DNA from: CAYIHX01 sp964363305
GTDB taxonomy: Bacteria > Bdellovibrionota > UBA1018
Assembly: GCA_964363305.1 (NCBI GenBank)
Contig: CAYIHX010000049.1
Coordinates: 1 to 26,369, forward strand
Direction of reading: 5' to 3'
DNA length: 26,369 nt
Within the stretch, counting starts at the first letter, position 1. The number at the start of each line of letters is the position of its first letter. The notes beneath the pieces are model-generated. The model did no database searches. It was not told where the DNA came from and saw only the letters and a list, made by a program, of their open reading frames with translations. Shown one piece after another: positions 1 to 6,905 of the stretch. The position numbers and the translations under genes were made by a program.

Positions 1-1
1 G

Positions 2-532
2 GTCGAGAGCAAAAACGAAAAAATAGGAAGTCAGACGGTGCCAGAAACACTTCCAACCGAATCAGTGGGTTCGATATCCGCGCAAAGTTCGGGCGAGGGA
101 GTTCCGCTTCGGGGCGCAAACTCAGGGATCACATCCGGGAATCCAGGAATCCCACCTGCGGCGCCACGTGGCGCACTGCGGCCCGCGCTCGGTTCTTCCC
201 GGCCGGGCTTGAGGACGACCTCTTCACCGCCGCGCTCGGGCGCCCCTTCCTCCCCACATTTAGCGACCCCACGCGAACCGAGCCGCCCAGCTCCGAATCC
301 CCCACCGGCCCACCGAAATCGCTACATCCCCGCGCCGCTTCGGCGCCTGGTCTATGCGCGGGCCCGAGGGCGATGCGAGTTCGATCGGCTCGGCGCGCGA
401 TGCGAATCCCGGCACGCGCTTGAGGTCCATCACCTTGCGCCATTTGCACGCGGTGGGGCGCACGCCGCAGAAAACCTCATCCTCACCTGTCGCGTTCACA
501 ACGCCGCCGAAGGGAGCTGGGAGTTCGGATGA
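2..532 (+). CDS. HNH endonuclease family protein, C-terminal part (5' end outside window)
   Basis: The reading frame is open to the left edge, so the GTG at 38 need not be the start and the gene is probably cut by the window. The last ~70 residues form an HNH nuclease domain: a RYIPAPLRRLVYARARGRCEF entry, Cys pairs in GRCEF and ARCES, an LEVHHLAPFARGG core and NLILTCRVHN. In this family the His pair and Asn/His bind the metal that cuts DNA. The preceding ~90 residues are Pro/Ser/Arg-rich and look disordered. Families of this architecture are often multicopy and of unknown role, either mobile-element related or degraded. A hairpin lies at the stop codon (529-557). The domain is clear; activity and true length are not. 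Confidence 0.8.
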   Translation, partial: VESKNEKIGSQTVPETLPTESVGSISAQSSGEGVPLRGANSGITSGNPGIPPAAPRGALRPALGSSRPGLRTTSSPPRSGAPSSPHLATPREPSRPAPNPPPAHRNRYIPAPLRRLVYARARGRCEFDRLGARCESRHALEVHHLAPFARGGAHAAENLILTCRVHNAAEGSWEFG

Positions 533-557
533 GCCGCGCTCGGATCGAGCCGCTCAT
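529..557 (+). terminator. Possible hairpin at the HNH stop codon
   Basis: ATGAGC at 529-534 pairs with GCTCAT at 552-557, and GCTCG pairs with CGAGC inside it, leaving a small internal asymmetry. No T-tract follows, so it is at best a weak or Rho-assisted end. The stem begins within the stop codon context of the nuclease gene. Confidence 0.3.
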
Positions 558-776
558 CCGTTCGTTGCCGCTCGCCCACCCAAGGCGCTCCCCCCTTGCA
601 ACGATGCTGCGGAGCCCCCTGCGACTGTCCAAGAACCTGACACCTGCTGAACAGTTAGTGAGCATGAGCCCTCCAACCCATTGAAAACCCCAAGGATTTC
701 GCGGTCCCATTTGGCACCGAACTCGCAATAACTCTGACTAAAGCGAGATGGATCTCGAAAACAGGAGGAGTAACCC

Positions 777-1436
777 ATGTCTACCCTATTGAAGAAAGAA
801 ACAATGCGACTCATCGCCGCGGCGCTCGTCGCCTCGGCACTTGGCTTGGTCACCACCGCCTGCGGCGGCGGATCGATGAAACCCGGTACCGGCGACCTCG
901 ATGACAACTCCGGAAACGACACTTCCGGCACCGACGATCCGGGCCTCGGCGACGACTACAGCAATCCCGACGCCAGCTACCCCAGCATCTCGGAGGACTT
1001 CGAGATCGAGGGCGGGAACGGCTCCTTCACGAAGAGCGGGATCTATACTGACAGTGTATTAAAAGTAACTGTTACCGCCGGCCAACCCACCACAGTCCCG
1101 GGAACCGGTTACACCGCGATGTTTAGCTGCCTGAAATACAAAGTCACCGTCGGGACTAAATCTTACACGGTATTCGTGAGCAACACCGGCTCAGCAGGCT
1201 GGGGCAACTGCTATGGCGCCGTAACGAGCAAAACCCTCGATTTCTCCGACCAACTCTACGCTGGACATCCCCGCATGTCGGTCAAGGTCTCCAACCCGAT
1301 GTACGATAACTGCCGACTCTACGGAAACATCTACGGCACCGGCTGCCCCCTGACTTCGGTCTATAACCAGACGTCCACCCACCGAGGCCACATCGTAACC
1401 GGCAACCTCGAGATCCATACCGACATCTCAAACTAA
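777..1436 (+). CDS. Acidic secreted lipoprotein, unknown function
   Basis: A lipoprotein-type signal peptide is visible: a basic start, the hydrophobic stretch LIAAALVASALGLV, then TTAC with the acylated Cys at residue 29. Residues ~38-66 form an acidic, Gly/Asn/Asp-rich linker, followed by a ~150-residue domain with several Cys (FSCLKY, WGNCYG, DNCRLY, TGCPL) that could form disulfides in the periplasm or at the surface. The start at 777 has a perfect AGGAGG (763-768) eight bases upstream; Met10 (804) is an alternative that also leaves a normal signal peptide. I recognise no family. It is transcribed towards the aminopeptidase gene, and its terminator (1513-1553) appears to sit inside that gene. 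Confidence 0.75.
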   Translation: MSTLLKKETMRLIAAALVASALGLVTTACGGGSMKPGTGDLDDNSGNDTSGTDDPGLGDDYSNPDASYPSISEDFEIEGGNGSFTKSGIYTDSVLKVTVTAGQPTTVPGTGYTAMFSCLKYKVTVGTKSYTVFVSNTGSAGWGNCYGAVTSKTLDFSDQLYAGHPRMSVKVSNPMYDNCRLYGNIYGTGCPLTSVYNQTSTHRGHIVTGNLEIHTDISN

Positions 1437-1451
1437 GCGAGCTAAACGAAC

Positions 1452-2507
1452 TCAGCTCCCGCAAACGTTCCTCAATAGTGGCGCGATGACCTCGCGCAAC
1501 TCCTGTGCCTGCGATGAAGGGAAGTGACCGGATGTCACTTCCCTCATCTTTTTCCAGAACCGACTCCAGTCACCGCCGCAGTGAGCGAGAAGCCGCTCAA
1601 ACTCCTGGAACCCGGTGCTATACGTTTTGAACTGCACGAGCGTGGCGTTGTTCAGCTCTCGCTGAAAGCCCAGCTCCGTTTTCAGGCGGGCGAGCTGCTC
1701 GCCCTTACGGGCCAACTTCACCTCGTCGCTCAGAGCAGAATCGGCGTATATCCGATCCAGCGCCACAAACGCCTCATGAAGTTTCTTCACTCGGCCCGCT
1801 CCCCGCTTCTGTGCTTCCAGATACGCGGCAAACAGCGGCGAATCTTTTCCCTGAGCCAGGCTGAAGTAATCCGATGTCAGACGATCCGCCACGAAACTCG
1901 CCAGACTCTCGTTGAAAAAAGCCTGGCCGTCGACGTACCAGGTGGCGTGGACCGACTCGTGCAGCACGACGTTGACCAGCTCACCGAGCGCCTCCTCCCC
2001 CCTGGAAATCATGGTCGAAAGAATCGCATCGCGAAACCAACCGAGAGTCGAATAGGCGGCGGCGCCTCGGACATCCACATCCCAGCCCTCTTTGCGTAAA
2101 TCCTCCGCGAACGATTCCGCACCCTCACGCGAGAACCAGCCGAGATAAGGAAAGCGACCCACGAGCGGAAACGACCACTCCTTCGATTCGAATTTCAAAG
2201 GCCGGCACGCGCTCACCACCCAAACGGCCGCGGGCCGCGGTAGCTGGACGTACTCCTGGTAATTAGATGTCGGCTTCAGTCCCTTCCGCTCCCCGAACGC
2301 CTTCACCTGAGGCACTTCGAGAAGAAGCGCCCTCACGCGCGGCGGAGTCCGTTCATCCTTCACGACCTCCTCGATCGGGCGCGCGTGATTCAGAAGCTCA
2401 AGCTGTCCACCCGTGGCCTGCAGCAGATACCGGGCCGTGGTGCAGCCCGGAAGCAGCGGAAGACTAAAAAACAGCGGAAAGGCCCACGTTGTAAGACAAG
2501 TTCTTAT
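1452..2507 (-). CDS. Putative zinc aminopeptidase lipoprotein (COG4324 type)
   Basis: The body matches the putative aminopeptidase family COG4324 (Aminopep): LVNVVLHESVHATWYVDG holds the zinc motif HExxH, and FNESLASFVADR about 13 residues on supplies the third ligand Glu, a gluzincin arrangement. The N-terminus RTCLTTWAFPLFFSLPLLPGC is a lipoprotein signal with lipobox LPGC, so the enzyme is probably anchored in the envelope. The start is odd. There is no ATG, GTG or TTG in frame near the signal peptide; the nearest plausible initiator is ATA at 2507, inside the 3' end of the barrel gene. The first in-frame ATGs lie far upstream and would add a long basic stretch. Coupled re-initiation on a rare codon or a sequence error are both possible. 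It is the last gene of the minus-strand block. Confidence 0.8.
   Translation of the reverse strand: MRTCLTTWAFPLFFSLPLLPGCTTARYLLQATGGQLELLNHARPIEEVVKDERTPPRVRALLLEVPQVKAFGERKGLKPTSNYQEYVQLPRPAAVWVVSACRPLKFESKEWSFPLVGRFPYLGWFSREGAESFAEDLRKEGWDVDVRGAAAYSTLGWFRDAILSTMISRGEEALGELVNVVLHESVHATWYVDGQAFFNESLASFVADRLTSDYFSLAQGKDSPLFAAYLEAQKRGAGRVKKLHEAFVALDRIYADSALSDEVKLARKGEQLARLKTELGFQRELNNATLVQFKTYSTGFQEFERLLAHCGGDWSRFWKKMREVTSGHFPSSQAQELREVIAPLLRNVCGS
1513..1553 (+). terminator. Rho-independent terminator inside a convergent coding region
   Basis: GATGAAGGGAAGTGAC (1513-1528) pairs with GTCACTTCCCTCATC (1534-1548) around the loop CGGAT, with a single bulged A, and TTTTT (1549-1553) follows on the + strand. 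It lies 77 bases after the stop of the lipoprotein gene and within the last codons of the minus-strand aminopeptidase gene. Confidence 0.8.
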
Positions 2508-3039
2508 CCCAGGTGTCGATGACCCCGCCTTGGACGTAGCTCGTCGCTTCGGCGCGGATCGCGAAAATTTTCGTGATGTAGATGCGCATGCCGAGACCGA
2601 GAATGACCGTAACGGAATCCAGGATGGTAGGCGGAGCCGTGCCAAGCGCATAAGTACCGGTAGCCTCACGATTGAGTTGACCCAAACCCAGCTTGACGTA
2701 CGGCTGAACGGGCCATGATTTCGGAACCAACTGTTGAACGACATTGCCGCTATAGATTCGATCATGGAACGTGGTGTCTTGGAAGCCCGAGATCTTCGTT
2801 CGATCGGTGACGTCCTGAAAGGCGAGCTCCAGCTCAGTCAGCGGCGTGATGTAATAACCGACCGAGGCGCCCCAGCGCATGTTCCAGCTATAGCTGTCGA
2901 CGCCGAAGCGCTGGGTGCTATAACCGAACCCGAACGAAACCTCGAACTGCCCGAACGAGAGCGCATGGGCCTCAGTCGAAAGAGTGAATGCCACCACGAT
3001 ACTCCCTAGAATCAACTGACCGATAAAATTTTTCACCAT
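2464..3039 (-). CDS. Outer-membrane beta-barrel protein
   Basis: A Sec signal peptide (residues 1-26, FIGQLILGSIVVAFTLSTEAHA) is followed by ~165 residues of alternating hydrophobic and polar strands rich in Tyr, Gly and Phe: FGFGYSTQRFGV, WGASVGYYITPLTELELAF, QPYVKLGLGQLN, VILGLGMRIYITKIFAIRAEATSYVQGG and a final strand YNVGLSAVF. The C-terminal Phe is the usual signal for insertion by the BAM complex. The size suits a small eight-strand barrel of the OmpA/OmpW kind. GGAAGGGAG stands just before the ATG at 3039. The 3' end overlaps the aminopeptidase start by about 44 bases. The ligand is unknown. Confidence 0.8.
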   Translation of the reverse strand: MVKNFIGQLILGSIVVAFTLSTEAHALSFGQFEVSFGFGYSTQRFGVDSYSWNMRWGASVGYYITPLTELELAFQDVTDRTKISGFQDTTFHDRIYSGNVVQQLVPKSWPVQPYVKLGLGQLNREATGTYALGTAPPTILDSVTVILGLGMRIYITKIFAIRAEATSYVQGGVIDTWDKNLSYNVGLSAVF

Positions 3040-3074
3040 TCGCTCCCTTCCTTAGAACAGAACCAGAACCGCGC

Positions 3075-4133
3075 CTACTCCGCTCGAACTCGAGACAGCG
3101 CATCCAGGAGCCGGACTCGTTCCTGCTCCTCTTCCTTCTTCTTTTTTCGATCGAGGCCAACCAGTGGATCAAACCTAGGCTGCGCCGCAGTCGTACGGGC
3201 CACGCCCGATGCCTTTGCCAGCTTCTTCGGATAGAGCAACGTCTTCGGTCGCTCCACCCCGCCCGTTGCTCGTGCCTCGAGCTCACGATTCAAGGCCGGG
3301 TCTTCCGGCCGGCTTTGATGGCGAGCATATGAGCTCGGATTAAAAACAAGCCCCGCCGGTTTGCGCGAACTTCGAGTATCTTGAATGCGGCGTTCCTGCC
3401 CCAGCTGCGCCAAAGAGACCGCCTCACTGATGTTCCGACTCGGGATCCCGAGCTCACGTAACTTCGATTTCAGTTGCACGATCGTCACCGCCGCCGGAGG
3501 CGTCGGCAAAAGACGAAGCGCTTTCTGATTCAGGGCCGATAAATGCCCCACTCGCACCGGAACCAAAGTCCGTGCTTCGAAGCGAGACTCGATGGTCGCC
3601 GTTTTCTCGACTGAAATAAGCTGCGACTCCTCTGATGCCTCACTGTAGATGACTAAAGAGCGTCCGCTTTTCTGCCGAATTCGCGCGTTCGCCGTTAAAA
3701 CGGTCACTTCCTCGCTCCCGTTGCCCGCGTCGAGAAGAAATTGCCCGCGATAGAGCACCAACGGCTCCTCCTCCTCCGGGCGAGCGAACTGAAGAAAAGT
3801 CCCCGCGCCGATCTGTAACCGATACCCATCGCGATGAATCACCTTGGCCCAACCGGTCTGAACCGAGATCCAGCCACCACACGGAATGGCGGCATTAGGC
3901 TCCGTATCGATCACAAACGCCCGAGAGGAATCGAGCAGCTGAATCTTCCCGTCAAAATCATCCAGCACCGCGCACACCGGCACACCGGCGAGCGGCGCCT
4001 GAGTGGTGACTCCGGCAGGAGCCCGCTCCAGAGCCTGAGCCCCGGAGATCCCGACGAACAGCCCCACGAACGCGAACGCCCACCTAGTGGCGAGAGTCGT
4101 GATGAGTGCGCTTCCGACTTCCTGCGACCGCAC
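3075..4133 (-). CDS. FecR-domain-like exported protein
   Basis: The start is a GTG at 4133 with GGGAGG six bases upstream, lying within the preceding gene and giving a 50-base overlap. Residues ~14-35 are a signal peptide or membrane segment (LATRWAFAFVGLFVGISGAQA). Residues ~50-190 resemble a FecR-type beta domain: GKIQLLDSSRAFVID, GWAKVIHRDGYRLQIGAGTFLQFA, LVLYRGQFLLDAG, ANARIRQKSG. FecR-type domains sense or bind envelope partners. The C-terminal third is polar and ends in a lysine/glutamate run (KKKKEEEQERVRLL). No sigma-factor gene is adjacent, so this is not a canonical FecIR pair. Domain assignment is by pattern only. Confidence 0.65.
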   Translation of the reverse strand: MRSQEVGSALITTLATRWAFAFVGLFVGISGAQALERAPAGVTTQAPLAGVPVCAVLDDFDGKIQLLDSSRAFVIDTEPNAAIPCGGWISVQTGWAKVIHRDGYRLQIGAGTFLQFARPEEEEPLVLYRGQFLLDAGNGSEEVTVLTANARIRQKSGRSLVIYSEASEESQLISVEKTATIESRFEARTLVPVRVGHLSALNQKALRLLPTPPAAVTIVQLKSKLRELGIPSRNISEAVSLAQLGQERRIQDTRSSRKPAGLVFNPSSYARHQSRPEDPALNRELEARATGGVERPKTLLYPKKLAKASGVARTTAAQPRFDPLVGLDRKKKKEEEQERVRLLDALSRVRAE

Positions 4134-5046
4134 GTCTTGCCTCCCTGGAGTTAACCCACTGCGATTCGGCCGCGTGGGGATGGTGATCGACCAACTCTCG
4201 CATCCAAAACTGTGATTTCATCCGTTTTCCCGACCGCTCGGCCACGATGGCCCTCCAGAGACGAGCCTGCGCCACATAAGCGCGAGCTTCGTCGCTCTCC
4301 TCACCCTTGTCACCCTCGAGAACCTTGGCGAAAAAGAGATCGGCCTCCTCCAGATTGTCGATGCGATACCAGGCGACTCCCGTCAGGAGGTAGTCCTTCG
4401 GGTTGCGATAGGTCGCGACGTCCTGGAGAGTCACCAGGTGATTCAAAATTTTAACAGCCTTTTCGTCATCGCGCGCCTGCAGGTAGCTGACGGCGAGCGT
4501 GTAGAGCTGCGAGGGAAGGAGATGCTCGGGAATCCGGTAGTCGATGCTCGCCAGCGTGCGACCGATATGGGTGCGGGTCTCAGCGACCAAGCGATTCCGA
4601 AAAACCTTCGCGCCCCGATCCGCTTGCTCTAGCTTGCATTCGAATTGACCTCGCTCCATCAACGAACGCAAACGAATGTTTTCGAGCGACACATTTGCGA
4701 TACTTTGCTCGAGTCGCTTGATCTCATCCACCTTGTACTGGACGCTCTCGAGCGCCTGACCATAACGACCGAAAATTTTCGCGAGGAGACCCGGCCAGAA
4801 AGGTCCTTCGGTGGAAGTCTCATGGGCGACCTCGACGCCTTTTTTCGGGCCAAACATCCAAAGCACATGGGGTGCGACGAAAACTCCCGCCATGCCGACG
4901 ACCCCAAACGAGAAGAGAAGCGCAACGACCCAGCCGATGGGCAAACGGCGCTTCGCCGGCTTGCCAGAAGGCAAAAGCGCAGCGCTCGTCGGCGCGGCTT
5001 CGGTCGTGAGGGCCCCATTCACCTGGGGTGCGGAATTCTGCTCCAT
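4084..5046 (-). CDS. Single-pass membrane protein with TPR-like helical domain
   Basis: A ~35-residue basic cytoplasmic tail precedes one membrane segment (about 37-60, IGWVVALLFSFGVVGMAGVF). Then comes a short coiled coil (about 90-130, YKVDEIKRLEQSIANVSLENIRLRSLMERG) and helical pairs that look like tetratricopeptide repeats (about 170-275: LYTLAVSYLQARDDEKAVKIL, YLLTGVAWYRIDNLEEADLFFAKVLEGD). Such proteins usually scaffold complexes on the periplasmic side. The ribosome site at the ATG is weak. It lies 69 bases after the Hpt-CheW gene and overlaps the FecR-like gene, so joint expression is likely. No specific family recognised. Confidence 0.7.
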   Translation of the reverse strand: MEQNSAPQVNGALTTEAAPTSAALLPSGKPAKRRLPIGWVVALLFSFGVVGMAGVFVAPHVLWMFGPKKGVEVAHETSTEGPFWPGLLAKIFGRYGQALESVQYKVDEIKRLEQSIANVSLENIRLRSLMERGQFECKLEQADRGAKVFRNRLVAETRTHIGRTLASIDYRIPEHLLPSQLYTLAVSYLQARDDEKAVKILNHLVTLQDVATYRNPKDYLLTGVAWYRIDNLEEADLFFAKVLEGDKGEESDEARAYVAQARLWRAIVAERSGKRMKSQFWMRELVDHHPHAAESQWVNSREARRAVAGSRKRTHHDSRH

Positions 5047-5115
5047 CTCAATTGGCTTTATCGGCCAGCTGGCTCTGAAGCTTGATAGGCAATCCGTACC
5101 GCCCTGAGATGCGGC

Positions 5116-5865
5116 CTACGCCACTTTTTTGACAACCTCTCCTTCAGCGTTCAACGGGATCGTCGCCCCGGAGGGGACCAACGTCGCGAGCGCGCGAGCG
5201 GCGCGCAGCTTCGCGCGCCTCCAGCTCTCCACTCCGATCACCGTATCGACGGTGACCACCATGGATCCGCGGTCATCGCGAAACAGAATGCCGAAGGCGC
5301 CTTTGTGCGGCGAGAGCCGATAAACCGGCACCCAACGCCCGGACAGTAGAATCATCCGGCGTTCGGCGATCTCCAGCGGCGAATAGACTTTGATCAATCG
5401 ATCGAGCGGCAGCCAGGCAAACACGCCCTCCGTCACCACAGCCATGATTCCCATGGACGAGTCCTTGACGGTCTCGGTCTTTCGATCCCTCTCATCCGAA
5501 AAAATAATCTCATCCCGGCTCAGAGCCAAGCGCAGGCGCTCGAGTTCGCGGCGGGTCCGTTCGAGCGCCGAACGGGCCGTGGGCAGCCAGGAAGCCGCCG
5601 ATTGCGCGGAGGACTCCAGCGACTGGACGGTGAGCATCCCCTCCAGCTCCTGCAACGACTCGACGATCGGGCGAGCATCGCGAATCATGCACGCCGTACC
5701 CTTCATCGTATGAGTCAGCTGGAAGAGCTGCCGCACCTGGGTCGACTCGACCGGCACGAACCCGGAAAGCCGGGTCTCGCACTCGTGAACGACCCCCAAG
5801 GCCCTCTCCGACATGCGCCAGGCGTCTTTCACGAAAGTGTCGAGAATCTGACGAGCAGCTACCAT
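5116..5865 (-). CDS. Hpt-CheW fusion protein without kinase domain
   Basis: The N-terminal half (about 1-120) is a histidine phosphotransfer helical bundle: LFQLTHTMKGTACMIRD contains the HxxKG motif, with the phospho-accepting His at residue 52 from this start. The C-terminal half (about 140-235) resembles the CheW/CheA regulatory domain: IMAVVTEGVFAWLPLDRLIKVYSP, WVPVYRL, SMVVTVDTVIGVES. The dimerisation and ATP-binding domains that a CheA kinase has in between are absent, so it would need an external kinase. The start at 5865 (Met22 of the longer frame) places the Hpt helix at the N-terminus; GTG codons just upstream and an ATG at 5928, which would overlap the HEAT gene, are alternatives. 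No signal peptide, hence cytoplasmic. Confidence 0.7.
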   Translation of the reverse strand: MVAARQILDTFVKDAWRMSERALGVVHECETRLSGFVPVESTQVRQLFQLTHTMKGTACMIRDARPIVESLQELEGMLTVQSLESSAQSAASWLPTARSALERTRRELERLRLALSRDEIIFSDERDRKTETVKDSSMGIMAVVTEGVFAWLPLDRLIKVYSPLEIAERRMILLSGRWVPVYRLSPHKGAFGILFRDDRGSMVVTVDTVIGVESWRRAKLRAARALATLVPSGATIPLNAEGEVVKKVA

Positions 5866-5906
5866 CCACACCACGTATCGGTAGCTCAGGGCTTGGGCAC
5901 AAGGGC

Positions 5907-6905
5907 CTAAAGCGGTCTCAGAAGCCAACGCGCCCCACTCTTCGGGACCACGAGCTCGATCTGGCGAAGGCTGCCATAATCGACCAGGTCGCCGCGAAAC
6001 TCCCAGACCGCGCCCGTTGAATCCTCCCCGGTGCTGAAGGGATTCTCCGAGATCGAGGCAAACACCTTTTTTTCGAGAGTCTCAAAGGTCTTCAGCTTGA
6101 TGGTCATTCCGTCGAGCGCCTTGCGCTTCTTGGTTTCGAGCGACGGCTCCGGATGGGTGATCACGACCTCCGCTTCCACCTTCCCGTTTTTGGCCCGTGC
6201 CACGAGGCGAAAACCCGAAACGAGATAGGGAGAGGCCCTCTTCTTCCCCCCCTCTGCCTTAGGCGCCGGCGCAATCCAGACTCCCTCCCAGTCTCCTAAC
6301 AACGGAGAAAGCGTCGCGTCCGAGTTGCTCGCGACGGGTTGCAATAGGGAGACCGTAGTGGGCCGAGTGTCATCCAGCTTCGCGATGATCCAAGTGGCCT
6401 TCTCGTTCGAGCGGTACCGCTCCAGAATTTCCTTTGGACGGGCCCCCTTCATCTGCGTGAAGGCTCGAGCCGCCGCAAAGCGAGTGTGCGGATCTTTATG
6501 TGCGAGGTAATTTTCCAGGAAGTCGATCTCCTTCTCGGCCGCCGATCGCCCAATGGCGTAGACGGCTGAATTCCGAATGACGTCCTCGGTTGAATCTCCG
6601 GCCTGGCTCTTGAGAAATTCCAACACTTCCCGGGTCGGCTCGAAATTTCCGAGGGCCTCCACCAGCCTGACTCGATGATAGATCTTCGTCCGAGCGGGAT
6701 ACATCTCGATGATCACGCTCGGAGCATTCTCACCCAAGCCGCGCCACCACTGGGGCGTATCCCGAGGATGACGCTGGATCAGCACGTCCTCGATCGCCGC
6801 GCGAACTTCCTCATCACTCCGCGCCCAAGCGGAGTCGACGCCGTCAACGAACCAGAGGATGCAAATTAAGAATATCACCTGAATACGTCGAGAAATGATT
6901 CCCAT
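5907..6905 (-). CDS. Exported HEAT-repeat-like protein
   Basis: The ATG at 6905 is preferred because GGGGGA lies about seven bases before it and it gives a clean signal peptide (SRRIQVIFLICILWFVDGVDSAWA); an ATG at 6926 is the alternative. Residues ~60-165 contain helical pairs of the HEAT type (RVRLVEALGNF, DVIRNSAVYAIGRSAAEKEIDFLENYLAHKDPHTRFAAARAF). From ~195 onwards there is a beta-rich domain of unknown type starting at LLGDWEGVWIAP. HEAT repeats bind proteins, so a periplasmic scaffold or inhibitor role is plausible. The first ~60 bases overlap the end of the metalloprotease gene. Confidence 0.7.
   Translation of the reverse strand: MGIISRRIQVIFLICILWFVDGVDSAWARSDEEVRAAIEDVLIQRHPRDTPQWWRGLGENAPSVIIEMYPARTKIYHRVRLVEALGNFEPTREVLEFLKSQAGDSTEDVIRNSAVYAIGRSAAEKEIDFLENYLAHKDPHTRFAAARAFTQMKGARPKEILERYRSNEKATWIIAKLDDTRPTTVSLLQPVASNSDATLSPLLGDWEGVWIAPAPKAEGGKKRASPYLVSGFRLVARAKNGKVEAEVVITHPEPSLETKKRKALDGMTIKLKTFETLEKKVFASISENPFSTGEDSTGAVWEFRGDLVDYGSLRQIELVVPKSGARWLLRPL

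Noticed and set aside
1524..2099. Open frame of 191 codons opposite the aminopeptidase gene.
   Set aside because: The opposite strand encodes an HExxH enzyme with intact motifs.
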